Source of the DNA: Deltaproteobacteria bacterium
GTDB lineage: Bacteria; Desulfobacterota; Desulfomonilia; Desulfomonilales; Desulfomonilaceae
Assembly (NCBI GenBank): GCA_023474025.1
Contig: JAMCYH010000130.1
Coordinates: 1 to 64,000, forward strand
DNA length: 64,000 nucleotides
Direction of reading: 5' to 3'
Numbering within the stretch: the first letter of the stretch is position 1; every line of letters begins with the position of its first letter. The notes below the pieces were generated by a model. The model was not told the origin of the DNA, ran no database searches, and was given only the letters and a program-made list of their open reading frames with translations. Made by a program: the position numbers and the translations under genes. Of this stretch, positions 52,558 through 62,435 are shown piece after piece.

Positions 52558-55500
52558 ATGTTTCAACGTCTTAATAGCATACGTTACAGACTAATTTTTC
52601 TGTTTATTCTTGGGCTACCCACATGTGTTGGGTTGACGTTGTACGGGAACATCGAACAGCGTCGTCAATCTTTGACGCGAGCCCAGGAAAGCGCCTTCCA
52701 ATCGGCTACCGATTTCGCCGAAATCATCGGCTTTATGGTTGACCAGACGCGTCAGATGCTCAAAGCTTTGGCTCAGGAACCAGCGATAAGAAGCCTGGAT
52801 GAAAAGTTATGTTCTCAATTCTTTAGCGAAAAGTATTTGAAACACGGTTTTCCCATATATTCCAATTTGGGTCTTTTGAATTTACAAGGCCAGTTAGTTT
52901 GTAGCGTATTTTCAAACTCCGGGCTTGTTGCGCTTTCTGATCAATCGTATTTCAATGCCATCACTGAGACGAAAAAATTTTCAATTGGTATCGATCTGAC
53001 TGACGCACAATCCGGTACGCGGGCTCTGTTCATGGGCTACCCGGTCCTGAGTAATTCGGGGTCTGTGAGAGGAGCAGTCTTCTCATCCCTCAACCTGGAC
53101 TGGCTGAACCATCTTGCGAATCATGCCGGGTTACCTGCACATGCTACACTTACAGCAATAGACAATAGAGGAAATGTTTTTGCGCGTAGCGCGGAAGCTG
53201 AAAAATGGGTAGCCCAATCTGCGCCGAACTCGGAGATCATCAAAAAGGTTTTGAAAGAGGGCACGGGTAAGACCGAGGCCACGGGCATCGATGGCATTCG
53301 AAAGATTTATGGCTTCAAACAGGTGGGAGGCTCACCCGAAAGTTTATATGTTTATGTTGGGATACCTAGAAACGGAGTTATCGCTTCGGCAAACCGTCTG
53401 CTGATTTTTGATCTGATTTGGCTTGTAATAGCCGTCATGGTGGCCATTTTCGCGGTATGGATTTTCACGTACTATTTGATCTCAAAACAGATGGATTCGC
53501 TAATAACGGCAATTAATAAAATCGCTGATGGAAATTTAAACGTTCGCACTGGGTTGGACCGAAATCAGGGAGAGATCGGTTTTCTGGGTAGAGCGTTTGA
53601 TAAAATGGCTCAGGCGCTTCAGGATCGGGAATTGGAACGTCAAAAAGCACAGGATGCTCTGGAAAAAGAAAAGTATTTCTCTGAAACGGTGATAGACAGT
53701 TTACCGGGAGTTTTCTATCTTTTCGACGCACGCGGCACAATGATTCGATGGAACCATAACACCGAAACGATTACAGGTTATTCGGCGCAAGAAATCTCAA
53801 AAAGCAGTCCACTGGATTTTGTACTCGAGCAGGAACGAGACCTCCTCGTCGAGCGTATCAAAGACGCTTTGAAAACTGGGGAAGCTTCGATGGAAGCGCA
53901 CTATGTAACCAAGAGTGGCGATCCTATTCCATATTATTTCACGGGAAAGATGGCTGGTATTGATCAAAATAAATGTGTAATTGGAGTGGGAATTGACATT
54001 TCAGCCAGGAAAAAAGTGGAGAAAGCGCTAGAGGATAGCGAGCGGGTCCTCAAAACGATCCTGGCCGCTTCCCCTGTAGGGATTCATGTTGCTGATAAAC
54101 GTAAGATCAAATGGGCCAACGGCGCGTGGACAAGGATGTTTGGTTACGAGAACGAATACGATTACGTGGGGCAAAGCGCCAGCATACTCTATCAGTCTGA
54201 ACAGGAATTTCAGCGTGTAGGAGAATCTCTATACCCAGGTCTCAAGTCAACTGACTTTACCGAAACTGAAGCGAAAATGAAGCGCAAGGACGGGACATTT
54301 TTTGACGGGGTAATACGGATAGCCCGACTCAATGGCGCCGATTCGGACGAAGAATCCATAGTGGCCGTTGTTACAGACGTTTCTGAAAGAAAACTTCAGG
54401 AATGTGAATTACTTAAAAGCCAGGAACGCTATAGGAATCTTGTTGATACTATGACTGAAGGGATATGGTTAATAGATGAGAACGGAAAAATAGCCTTTGC
54501 CAATAAACAAGCCTGCCAAATGATCGGATATGAAGAACATGAAGTCATGGGACGAAAACCGGATGAATTTTTGTACGGGGATAGCAGGGGTATCATCCTT
54601 GAACGAATATCCGAAAGGAAGACAGTGGGTTTGGCATCTTATGAGCTTGAGTGGATAACGAAGAACGGAGAAAAAATATGCACACAGGTATCATCTAAGT
54701 CCGTATGGGCTGAAGATGGAACATTCAAAGGAAGTCTTGCGACAGCCACGGATATCACAGAGAGGAAAAGATACGAGGAGCAGTTAAGAGACTCCGAGAA
54801 GAAGACGCGACTGCTCATAGAGCAAGCGCCGATAGGCATAGCGATATTTCAAAAAGGAAAATACGCTTACGTAAACCCCGCAGTTTTAACAATATTTAAT
54901 TGCCAGCATCCAGATGAAATAGTGGGGAGATCTATTACAGAATTCGTCGCTCCAGGGCACCAGCGGTTATTCATCGAAAGATATAACAGATTTATGAGTG
55001 GAAAACCTACACGACCTTCTTACCAAATGGAAGGGATAAAGAATTCGGGAGAGCTTTTTGACATCGTGCTTTGGCCAAAGAAAATAGATTACGAAGAGAA
55101 GCCGGCAATCCTGGCCTTTATGATGGATGTCACCGAGAACAAAAACCTCAGGGCGCAACTGGTGCAAGCTCAAAAGATGGAAGCCATAGGAACATTGGCT
55201 GGTGGCGTAGCCCACGATTTCAACAATTTACTCCAGGTTGTAATAGGGTACTCTGAATTGATTTTAATGGACTCAAGTTTGTCAGACAAACTCAAACAGA
55301 ATATAAAATCAATTAACAGGGTAGCCTTGAATGGAGCCGATCTTGTTAAGAGACTGCTCACTTTCAGTAGAAAAACCGAAACCATTCCCAGACCACTGAA
55401 TCTCAATGACGAAATTAGACATATCAAGAAATTACTTGATCGTACAATTCCGAAAATGATCGAAATAGAAGTTGGTCTTCAGGACGATTTAAGTTCGATC

Positions 55501-56304
55501 AGCGCTGACAGTTCGCAGGTGGAACAAATAGTAATGAACCTGGCTATAAACGCCCGAGACGCCATGCCTGATGGCGGACAACTCATAATTGAAACAGAAA
55601 ATATAATCCTGGACCAAGCTTATTGTTCCGGACACATAGAGGCTAATGCCGGGCCATACGTGTTGTTATCAGTGTCCGATACTGGGCAAGGGATGGACAG
55701 GAAGACTTTGGAGCGTATTTTTGAACCATTCTATACAACTAAGGGTCCTGGTAAAGGCACGGGACTGGGTCTTGCAATGGTTTATGGGATTGTTAAACAA
55801 CATCACGGTTATATAACATGCTACAGTGAGCCTGGGATAGGTACAACTTTTAAAATTTATTTCCCGTCACTTGTTTCGGCAACAGTTTCAGAGCAATCGG
55901 CCCCCTCGATTGAGCCGCGGGGTGGCTCAGAGACTATTCTTATGGTTGATGATGAGGAAAGTGTTCGTAGTGTTGGCGAAGAATTATTGCGGGAGGCAGG
56001 GTATAAAGTAATTGCCGCCGGAAACGCCAGGGAAGCTTTAGCAATATTTGAAGAGAAAAAGGATGGTATAGCCCTGATAATTCTGGATCTGATCATGCCG
56101 GAAATGGGTGGCAAGGAATGTCTTGAAGAACTTATGAAGATCGATCCAGATGTTAAGGTACTCATTTGCAGCGGTTATTCGGCGAACGGAGCGGCGAAAT
56201 CTTTTACGGAGATTGGGGCCAAAGGGTTTATAAGGAAGCCTTATAATTTGAACGAAATCTTGACGCAAATTCGTGAGATTCTCGGCCCGTCTCAATCTAA
56301 ATAA
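52558..56304 (+). CDS. Large membrane hybrid histidine kinase with four PAS domains
   Basis: A 1248-residue sensor. TM1 (about 12-30) and TM2 (about 281-308) flank a periplasmic sensing domain of roughly 250 residues that looks like a double CACHE fold. HAMP follows (about 309-365), then four PAS domains starting near 372, 497, 624 and 750, HisKA with His886 (GGVAHDFNN), HATPase (DTGQGM, GTGLGLAMV) and a C-terminal receiver with Asp1177 (LIILDLIMPEMGG). It probably integrates an extracellular small-molecule signal with internal redox or ligand cues. GGAG is nine bases upstream of the ATG. No cognate regulator is directly adjacent. Confidence 0.94.
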   Translation: MFQRLNSIRYRLIFLFILGLPTCVGLTLYGNIEQRRQSLTRAQESAFQSATDFAEIIGFMVDQTRQMLKALAQEPAIRSLDEKLCSQFFSEKYLKHGFPIYSNLGLLNLQGQLVCSVFSNSGLVALSDQSYFNAITETKKFSIGIDLTDAQSGTRALFMGYPVLSNSGSVRGAVFSSLNLDWLNHLANHAGLPAHATLTAIDNRGNVFARSAEAEKWVAQSAPNSEIIKKVLKEGTGKTEATGIDGIRKIYGFKQVGGSPESLYVYVGIPRNGVIASANRLLIFDLIWLVIAVMVAIFAVWIFTYYLISKQMDSLITAINKIADGNLNVRTGLDRNQGEIGFLGRAFDKMAQALQDRELERQKAQDALEKEKYFSETVIDSLPGVFYLFDARGTMIRWNHNTETITGYSAQEISKSSPLDFVLEQERDLLVERIKDALKTGEASMEAHYVTKSGDPIPYYFTGKMAGIDQNKCVIGVGIDISARKKVEKALEDSERVLKTILAASPVGIHVADKRKIKWANGAWTRMFGYENEYDYVGQSASILYQSEQEFQRVGESLYPGLKSTDFTETEAKMKRKDGTFFDGVIRIARLNGADSDEESIVAVVTDVSERKLQECELLKSQERYRNLVDTMTEGIWLIDENGKIAFANKQACQMIGYEEHEVMGRKPDEFLYGDSRGIILERISERKTVGLASYELEWITKNGEKICTQVSSKSVWAEDGTFKGSLATATDITERKRYEEQLRDSEKKTRLLIEQAPIGIAIFQKGKYAYVNPAVLTIFNCQHPDEIVGRSITEFVAPGHQRLFIERYNRFMSGKPTRPSYQMEGIKNSGELFDIVLWPKKIDYEEKPAILAFMMDVTENKNLRAQLVQAQKMEAIGTLAGGVAHDFNNLLQVVIGYSELILMDSSLSDKLKQNIKSINRVALNGADLVKRLLTFSRKTETIPRPLNLNDEIRHIKKLLDRTIPKMIEIEVGLQDDLSSISADSSQVEQIVMNLAINARDAMPDGGQLIIETENIILDQAYCSGHIEANAGPYVLLSVSDTGQGMDRKTLERIFEPFYTTKGPGKGTGLGLAMVYGIVKQHHGYITCYSEPGIGTTFKIYFPSLVSATVSEQSAPSIEPRGGSETILMVDDEESVRSVGEELLREAGYKVIAAGNAREALAIFEEKKDGIALIILDLIMPEMGGKECLEELMKIDPDVKVLICSGYSANGAAKSFTEIGAKGFIRKPYNLNEILTQIREILGPSQSK

Positions 56305-56481
56305 TGATCAAAAAATATGACACGCGGTTTTTTAAATCACTTCAGCGCCCGGTTAATTATCCCATGTCACAAGAAAAACAGATCGAACAAATACAATGAA
56401 AATTAATGGGAACCTTCTGTTAGAATCGTGGTCTTTATGCCATAGCAATAGAACAAAGACAGGAAGAAAGGATGTCATGGT

Positions 56482-56853
56482 ATGGATTCTATTATAGATT
56501 CTCTCATTGAACTAATTAATATGGCACAAAGGATTTCGGATGGAGGTTTTGATGTCAATGCGTTCATTTCTTGGAAAGCTTTAGCCTTTGTTACGTTGTT
56601 CGGTCTCTTAGGTCCATTCAACTACTACACTAGGCGCTTTTGCAATTTTACCGCTGACTCCAGTCGAAAAGGACTTATGGCTGGTGAGGGGGTGCTGATA
56701 GCTGTCAAAGAACACCTTGCCAGACGTGGATTTTCCTGCAAGGCCCTGGAATCCCTTCCAGAGCCTTTAAATCCGAGCGAAGAAAATGCTCCTTGGGTCG
56801 AGCGAAGAAAAAAATGGCGTTCTCTAGATTCTATTAGGCAAATTTTATATTAA
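56482..56853 (+). CDS. Small membrane-associated protein of unknown function
   Basis: A 123-residue protein I do not recognise. One hydrophobic segment (about 30-47, ALAFVTLFGLLGPFNYYT) could span or insert into the membrane. The rest is polar, with a basic C-terminus (ERRKKWRSLDSIRQ). AAAGGA lies nine bases upstream of the ATG, and a hairpin follows. It stands between the large hybrid kinase and the kinase/sigma-54 regulator pair, so it may belong to either signalling unit. Confidence 0.6.
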   Translation: MDSIIDSLIELINMAQRISDGGFDVNAFISWKALAFVTLFGLLGPFNYYTRRFCNFTADSSRKGLMAGEGVLIAVKEHLARRGFSCKALESLPEPLNPSEENAPWVERRKKWRSLDSIRQILY

Positions 56854-56868
56854 TTAATGATTAAAAAC

Positions 56869-56894
56869 TGCCTCCTGATTTTTTACAGGGGGCA
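56869..56894 (+). terminator. Hairpin terminator after small membrane protein
   Basis: Arms TGCCTCCTG (56869-56877) and CAGGGGGCA (56886-56894), with one G-U pair and an AT loop, are preceded by an A-run and followed by TTTGG. It probably ends the small gene's transcript. Confidence 0.6.
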
Positions 56895-57106
56895 TTTGGT
56901 ACTTTCTGCAGATTTGAGTATTAAAGCGATCATCCAGCCTAAATTACAATTCTACTTCTCATGTCTCTACTTCGACTGGACAAATTATATTCAAAACATT
57001 GATTCATTTCGTACCTTCTGTTAGCATGATATAATTCCAATAAAAAAGAATTACGTCCTATTTGTATTTCCAAAGGGGCTTACAGGTTCATTGAAAAGGT
57101 CATGGC

Positions 57107-58555
57107 ATGAAAAAGGCCAGTTTCAAGATCCGTCGCAAAATTATTTTAGCCTTTCTGTTCTGTTTTTTATCAGTATTGCTATTCGCAATTTTTAGTTTTC
57201 AATCGCAAACTGAAATTGGCAGAAGATTACGTTTAGTGGAAGTTGCGGACGACCTCGTTAACAATCTTCTGGAAGTCCGGCGTTTTGAGAAAAACTTTTT
57301 CCTTTACAAACATCCGGCCAGTTTGCATGAGGCCCTAATTCATGTTGACAGAGTAGAGGCTTTGTATCTGAAGCATGAACGAGCCATTCTACATCTAAAT
57401 AAAAACAAGAAAGAACCCGTATTTTATCAAACACTTCTCTGTTATAAGGAAACATTGACAGAACTTCAGGCGGCTATCTCAAAAGAAGACAGGCCAATTG
57501 AACAAATAGATTTCTCTGCCCTGGAGGAGTCTTTAAGGATCATAGCGCATACATTACTGGATATTGCGGGCACATGGGCTAAAGAGGAACGAGACAGAAT
57601 AGATCATCTTTTCCATCGAGCTCTTTATTTATTTATTGCCGCCCTGGTTTTTTTTGTTATCATCGGCATTGGTGTAGCCTTTTACATATCAAGACTTCTC
57701 ACTTCGCCACTGGTCCGCATGCAACAAGCCATGGGGAAAATAGCTCATGGAGACTTCACGCCAATCCCCGAAGACCAGAATCATGCGGAGGAATTTGCGC
57801 CGCTCTTCAAAGCCTTCAACAGAATGATTAACGAACTTGAAGAACGCCAGGAACAACTCGTACAAGCCAGAAAGATTTCCGCAATAGGAACTTTTACTTC
57901 CGGTATAGCCCATGAGCTTAACAATCCGGTGAACAATATTGTCCTTACCGCTGAAGCCCTGAAAGAGGATTTCGGGACCATTGACGAGCAAGAAGCCCTT
58001 GGAATGATCCAGGACATCATCGCCCAGTCGGAGCGAGCCTCTGAAATTATTAAAAACCTTCTGGATTTTTCACGGTCTGAAAAACCGGAAATGGTCTCTA
58101 CTTCTATTTATTCAGTAATTTACGATACACTTAAACTGGTCAAGAATCAGTTGTTGTTGTCCGGAGTTGAAGAAACAATGGAAGTTCCGACTGATTTACC
58201 CAATGTCCGCGGCGATTACAAGACTCTCCAGCAGGTATTTCTGAATCTCTTCATTAATGCGATTCAGGCCATGCGTAATGGTGGCAAGTTGATCGTCAAA
58301 TCTGACGTCGTCGAAGACGGCGCCTCTGTGAGAATTTCAGTTTCTGATACTGGAGAAGGTATTGATCCGAAAGATATACACCACATTTTTGATCCATTTT
58401 TTACAACTAAAGAGGTTGGCAAAGGAACAGGCCTAGGTTTGTCAGTCACTTATGGAATCCTTCAAAAACATGGCGGAACCATTGAGGCGCATAGTCAAAA
58501 AGGCCATGGAGCGACCTTTATAGTTACGCTACCCGCTGAAAGGGAAAAAAACTAA
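57107..58555 (+). CDS. Membrane histidine kinase (partner of sigma-54 regulator)
   Basis: A 482-residue kinase. TM1 is about 12-30 and TM2 about 172-195, enclosing a helical periplasmic sensor of about 140 residues. HAMP (about 195-250) leads to HisKA with His269 in GIAHELNNP and a HATPase with DTGEGI and GTGLGLSVT. The GIAHELNNP type often pairs with NtrC-family regulators, and the next gene, 20 bases downstream, is exactly that. Both presumably form one two-component system. AAGG lies just upstream of the ATG. Confidence 0.93.
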   Translation: MKKASFKIRRKIILAFLFCFLSVLLFAIFSFQSQTEIGRRLRLVEVADDLVNNLLEVRRFEKNFFLYKHPASLHEALIHVDRVEALYLKHERAILHLNKNKKEPVFYQTLLCYKETLTELQAAISKEDRPIEQIDFSALEESLRIIAHTLLDIAGTWAKEERDRIDHLFHRALYLFIAALVFFVIIGIGVAFYISRLLTSPLVRMQQAMGKIAHGDFTPIPEDQNHAEEFAPLFKAFNRMINELEERQEQLVQARKISAIGTFTSGIAHELNNPVNNIVLTAEALKEDFGTIDEQEALGMIQDIIAQSERASEIIKNLLDFSRSEKPEMVSTSIYSVIYDTLKLVKNQLLLSGVEETMEVPTDLPNVRGDYKTLQQVFLNLFINAIQAMRNGGKLIVKSDVVEDGASVRISVSDTGEGIDPKDIHHIFDPFFTTKEVGKGTGLGLSVTYGILQKHGGTIEAHSQKGHGATFIVTLPAEREKN

Positions 58556-58575
58556 CCTGTGAGGCCAACAACCAA

Positions 58576-59907
58576 ATGCGTATTGCCATAATCGATGACG
58601 AGGAAATTGTACGCGTGCGTCTTCAAAAGGCTCTGGCCAAAGAAGGGTATACTGTTGAAACATACGGCTCGGGAGAAGAATTTCTGAATGCTGTCGAACG
58701 TTCTCCTGTCGATTTGGCATTTTTGGATATGTCTTTACCAGGAATTACCGGGCTGGAGGTATTAAAAGAGGCGAAACCAAGATTTCCTGAAATGGAAATA
58801 GTTCTCATAACCGGTTATTCGTCAATTGATTCTGTAATTGACTGCGTAAGGCAGGGCGCCTTCTATTACATGGCAAAACCTCTGAAACTCGATGAAATAA
58901 GAAGCCTGGCTGCCAAAGTCCACGATCGCAAACGCCTTCTGGATGAAAATCGTGCGTTGAAAACTGTTCTGAGCCCAGTTGATGGATGGGGGGCGATGAT
59001 TGGGGTCAGTCCACTGATGAAACAAGTTTTCAGACTTATTGAAAAGGTGGCCCCTCTGGATTGTAATGTTTTGATACAGGGTGAAAGCGGTACCGGTAAA
59101 GAACTAGTAGCCAGGTCAATCCATCGTCAAAGTCGACGCAAGGACAGGCCATTTGTTGCTTTTAATTGTGGAGGATTTACAGAGGAACTAATCGCCAGCG
59201 AACTTTTTGGATATCAACGGGGAGCGTTCACTGGGGCAACGGCCACCAAAATAGGTATTCTGGAAACTGCGTCTGGTGGAACGGTTTTTATGGACGAAAT
59301 AGCAGACATGCCTTTTTCCATGCAAGGAAAACTATTACGTGTAATCCAGGAAAGGCAGATAATTAGGGTTGGAGCTAACAAACCAATACAGCTTGATGTA
59401 CGTTTCATAGCGGCTACCAACAAAGACCTGAAAAAAGCCATCCAGGAAGGACGGTTTCGGGAAGACCTCTATTTTAGGCTAAATGTTGTACAAATAAATC
59501 TTCCGAGTCTCATGGACCGGAAAGAGGATTTGCATTTACTAATCGATTTCTTTACCCAAAAATATTCTACAAAATTCTCAAAAAAAATATCCAAAGTAGA
59601 ACAGTCAGCTCTCCAGGTGCTTCTTTCATATACTTATCCCGGAAATGTCAGAGAACTCGAAAACATAGTCGAACGCGCAGTGGCCCTCGCCGAGGGCGAA
59701 TCCATAACGTCCCATGACCTGCCTCCGGATTTGAGAGAGTATTCAATTACTCAATACGGAAAGTGGCTCACGTACGAAGAGCAGGAACGAGATTATATAA
59801 AACGCGTACTGAAATTTACTGAGCACAATCTTGGCAAGACTGCCAAAATATTGAATCTACCTCGAACAACTCTTTGGAGAAAACTTAAAAAATATGGGCT
59901 TTCGTAG
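58576..59907 (+). CDS. NtrC-family sigma-54 response regulator
   Basis: A 443-residue regulator. The receiver has phospho-Asp51 and Lys101 (MAKPL). The AAA+ domain is canonical: Walker A GESGTGKE (169-176), GAFTGA (216-221), Walker B with Asp240-Glu241 and the arginine-finger region RFREDLYFRLN. A Fis-type helix-turn-helix ends the protein (LNLPRTTLWRKLKKYGL). It should be phosphorylated by the preceding kinase and activate sigma-54 promoters. A strong sigma-54 promoter lies about 225 bases downstream, making the stress-protein/TauE gene set the obvious target. Confidence 0.95.
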   Translation: MRIAIIDDEEIVRVRLQKALAKEGYTVETYGSGEEFLNAVERSPVDLAFLDMSLPGITGLEVLKEAKPRFPEMEIVLITGYSSIDSVIDCVRQGAFYYMAKPLKLDEIRSLAAKVHDRKRLLDENRALKTVLSPVDGWGAMIGVSPLMKQVFRLIEKVAPLDCNVLIQGESGTGKELVARSIHRQSRRKDRPFVAFNCGGFTEELIASELFGYQRGAFTGATATKIGILETASGGTVFMDEIADMPFSMQGKLLRVIQERQIIRVGANKPIQLDVRFIAATNKDLKKAIQEGRFREDLYFRLNVVQINLPSLMDRKEDLHLLIDFFTQKYSTKFSKKISKVEQSALQVLLSYTYPGNVRELENIVERAVALAEGESITSHDLPPDLREYSITQYGKWLTYEEQERDYIKRVLKFTEHNLGKTAKILNLPRTTLWRKLKKYGLS

Positions 59908-60132
59908 CCCCGAAATCATGTTTGGCTCTGAATCTCGGGATTGCTCATCAGATCCTAACCCACACTAATTCCAATGCCTTAATTTAAGTTCCATTCTGAA
60001 ACATTCCTAAAATGCCGTAGTTCTGAGGTAAAATCGAAACACGTTAGAAATGTGTGTTCATTTTGAAACGTCTTTGTCCAATTATGTTTTGTAATTTCCT
60101 CTTAAGAACCTGATAAAACGAGAGTTTATTAT

Positions 60133-60150
60133 TTGGCCTCTTTCTTGCCT
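60133..60150 (+). promoter_or_regulatory. Strong sigma-54 promoter for USP-TauE gene set
   Basis: TTGGCCTCTTTCTTGCCT matches TTGGC-N7-TTGC, with GG at 60135-60136 and GC at 60147-60148, ten bases apart. It lies about 30 bases before the start codon of the next gene and downstream of the sigma-54 regulator gene. Confidence 0.75.
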
Positions 60151-60179
60151 TAAAATTGCCCATTGAGGAGATGTTTCCA

Positions 60180-60662
60180 ATGGGTAAGAAGGTTCTTGCC
60201 GCTGTAGACGCGAATTCAATTACAGATTCGCCCGTTATGTACGGGATCCAGTTAGCCTCCCGAATACAGGGGGCGGTCATAGTGATCGTAGTCTCGAGCC
60301 CGACATCCGGCACAACGGACAGCGCAAACAAAAGCAGGCCAAATGAAATCGATTACAATCTGGATGACTGGTTTGAAAAACTTGTAGCGCAAGGTCAACA
60401 AAACGGGGTCGCAATAGAGATTTTCCTGGCTTCGGGCAATTTCTTTGACGAAATTTCACGCTTCACGGCCTTTAACCCTTCTGTTCAGTTCATAGTCATG
60501 GCTGCTCCGGAAAGATTCACTTCAATGGATGGGACCTCGTATGCTGAGGACCTTAAGTCACTTCGGGATAAGTTTGAGGGGGAGATTCTTCTTGTTCAAA
60601 AAGCTGGGCATGTTACTAGAGTGCCCGATCTAGATTCAATTAACCCATCAAGGGAGATTTGA
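60180..60662 (+). CDS. Universal-stress-protein-like small cytoplasmic protein
   Basis: A 160-residue protein starting at the ATG nine bases after GAGGAG; an in-frame TTG eight codons earlier overlaps that region. The first strand KKVLAAVDANSITDSPVMYGIQLAS matches the USP start, and GNFFDEISRFTAF with VQFIVMAAPERF fits the Rossmann-like fold. A final ILLVQKAG strand is like the USP end. The nucleotide-binding G-x2-G-x9-G(S/T) motif is not evident, so it may not bind ATP. It is first in the sigma-54-driven gene set and its TGA lies two bases before the next ATG. Confidence 0.65.
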   Translation: MGKKVLAAVDANSITDSPVMYGIQLASRIQGAVIVIVVSSPTSGTTDSANKSRPNEIDYNLDDWFEKLVAQGQQNGVAIEIFLASGNFFDEISRFTAFNPSVQFIVMAAPERFTSMDGTSYAEDLKSLRDKFEGEILLVQKAGHVTRVPDLDSINPSREI

Positions 60663-60664
60663 TC

Positions 60665-61594
60665 ATGATTTGGAATATTTATCTGCCGATAGCCGGCGCT
60701 AGTGTAAACATTCTGTTGCTTCTTGGTCTAGGAGGAGCGGTAGGTTTCCTTTCTGGGCTTTTCGGAGTTGGGGGTGGTTTTCTTATGACCCCGCTTCTCA
60801 TTATGGCTGGTATTCCGCCTCTAGTCGCCGCGGCCTCTGATTCGAATCAGATAGTCGCGGCCTCGACTTCTGCGACATATGCCCACTATCGCATGGGCAA
60901 TGTGGATTTCAAAATGGGGGCTCTCCTCCTGATTGGCGGTATTGTAGGAGGCGCTTTCGGGGTTCAGCTTATTAAGGTTCTGCGCAGTATGGGGAACGCG
61001 GATTTTGTTATCAAAATTACTTATGTAATCATGCTTGGAGTAGTGGGTTCCTACATGTTTGTGGAAAGTCTCCAGAGTTTGCGACAGGCTTCTATGGCTG
61101 AAAAGCCTATGGCTCCTTCCAAGCCTTCTCTTTATGTGAGGATTGTTCAAGGGCTCCCCTTTCAGATGAAATTCGAGAAATCCGGGGTGACCTTATCTAT
61201 TTTTCTACCACTTATTCTCGGTATTTTTGTTGGTGTCCTGGCCGCTATTATGGGGGTTGGTGGTGGTTTCATTATGGTTCCGGTAATGGTTTACCTTCTG
61301 CGTATGCCGATGCATGTGGTAGTTGGGACAAGTTTGTTTCAGATCCTTTTTACCTGCGTCAACGTTACTGTCCTGCAGGCAGTAGAGAACCATACGGTCG
61401 ATATGATACTGGCCATACTATTGTTGTTGGGATCAACCGTAGGAGCGCAATTCGGCGCTCGTTTAAGCAGACGACTCAAGGGTGATCAACTCAAAATAAT
61501 TCTTGCTTCCGTAGTCCTTCTTGTAATGGTTCAGATGCTTTTTGGACTTATTGTTTCTCCATCCGTAATGTTATCTTATAAGGGAGGACACTAA
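60665..61594 (+). CDS. TauE/SafE-family membrane permease
   Basis: A 309-residue inner-membrane protein with about eight helices. The two internal repeats start with the family motifs GGAVGFLSGLFGVGGGFLMTPLL (about 24-46) and GVLAAIMGVGGGFIMVPVMVYLL (about 202-224). The ATG at 60665 follows GGAG by eight bases. Family members export sulfite, sulfoacetate or other organosulfur anions, or are of unknown specificity. In this gene set the partner is the TIGR02186-type protein, which starts directly after its stop codon. Confidence 0.9.
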   Translation: MIWNIYLPIAGASVNILLLLGLGGAVGFLSGLFGVGGGFLMTPLLIMAGIPPLVAAASDSNQIVAASTSATYAHYRMGNVDFKMGALLLIGGIVGGAFGVQLIKVLRSMGNADFVIKITYVIMLGVVGSYMFVESLQSLRQASMAEKPMAPSKPSLYVRIVQGLPFQMKFEKSGVTLSIFLPLILGIFVGVLAAIMGVGGGFIMVPVMVYLLRMPMHVVVGTSLFQILFTCVNVTVLQAVENHTVDMILAILLLLGSTVGAQFGARLSRRLKGDQLKIILASVVLLVMVQMLFGLIVSPSVMLSYKGGH

Positions 61595-62374
61595 ATGAAA
61601 CCGCGATATTGTGTCCGATCTATACTCGATATATTTTTTGCGTTGTTAATAGTAGGTGTTTCATGTTCAGGAGTCATGGCCTCTTCCATGGATCTTAAGC
61701 TGGATCCGTCCGAAATTCACATTGGGGTATTTTTTGAGGGCGCCTCCATGTCTATTACCGCCACGGTTCCGTCTCAGAGTCTGTCAATCATAGAAATCAA
61801 GGGTGAATCCCGCACTCAAAAACTCTTGAGAAAGGGGCGTAAAGGTGGTCTATGGATGAACGTTGGCGAAATTAAAGTCGAAGCCTCCCCCTGTACTTAC
61901 CTTGTGTTGACCAGCGGATCAGGACCTGAATTAGCGAAGGCCTTGGGAGGGGAGTTTGGATATCCCGCATTGAAAAAAACTATTCGATTCTCTGGTAAAT
62001 TTCCTAAGTCAGGTCCCGACCTACTTTTCGACCAATTCATAAAGCTTAAAGAAAGTGAAAAGCTTTACGGAATTTTTCCGGGCAGCGTAAAGGCTAAGGA
62101 AACAGTAAATGAAAGAGATATGATTAAAGGAATCGTCGATCTTCCTGCTAATATTGCTCCTGGAACATATCAGGTAGTACTTTCAGTAATCAAGGACAAC
62201 AAACTGCTGGGACAGGAAACAACCAGTTTCAATGTGAAAATGAAGGGATTACCCGAACTGTTATATTCGATGGCGTTTGAACACGCTTTACTTTATGGTT
62301 GTCTGGCGGTTGTAATTGCAATCATATGTGGATTCCTCATGGGATTCATTTTTGGAGGTAAAGGCGCGCATTAA
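61595..62374 (+). CDS. TIGR02186/Alph_Pro_TM-type membrane protein
   Basis: A 259-residue protein with an N-terminal signal or anchor segment (about 10-30) and a C-terminal hydrophobic helix (about 232-254), so most of it faces the periplasm. The region IHIGVFFEGASMSITATVP and the final one-helix tail match my recollection of the TIGR02186 family, which often accompanies TauE-type permeases in alphaproteobacteria. It probably assists or gates the permease; the function is not established. GGAGG precedes the ATG. Confidence 0.7.
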   Translation: MKPRYCVRSILDIFFALLIVGVSCSGVMASSMDLKLDPSEIHIGVFFEGASMSITATVPSQSLSIIEIKGESRTQKLLRKGRKGGLWMNVGEIKVEASPCTYLVLTSGSGPELAKALGGEFGYPALKKTIRFSGKFPKSGPDLLFDQFIKLKESEKLYGIFPGSVKAKETVNERDMIKGIVDLPANIAPGTYQVVLSVIKDNKLLGQETTSFNVKMKGLPELLYSMAFEHALLYGCLAVVIAIICGFLMGFIFGGKGAH

Positions 62375-62435
62375 ACATGTCATGACCCCGGCTATTATAT
62401 GCTCTGGCGCGTAATAGTTCGAAGGAGCTGCTCAG

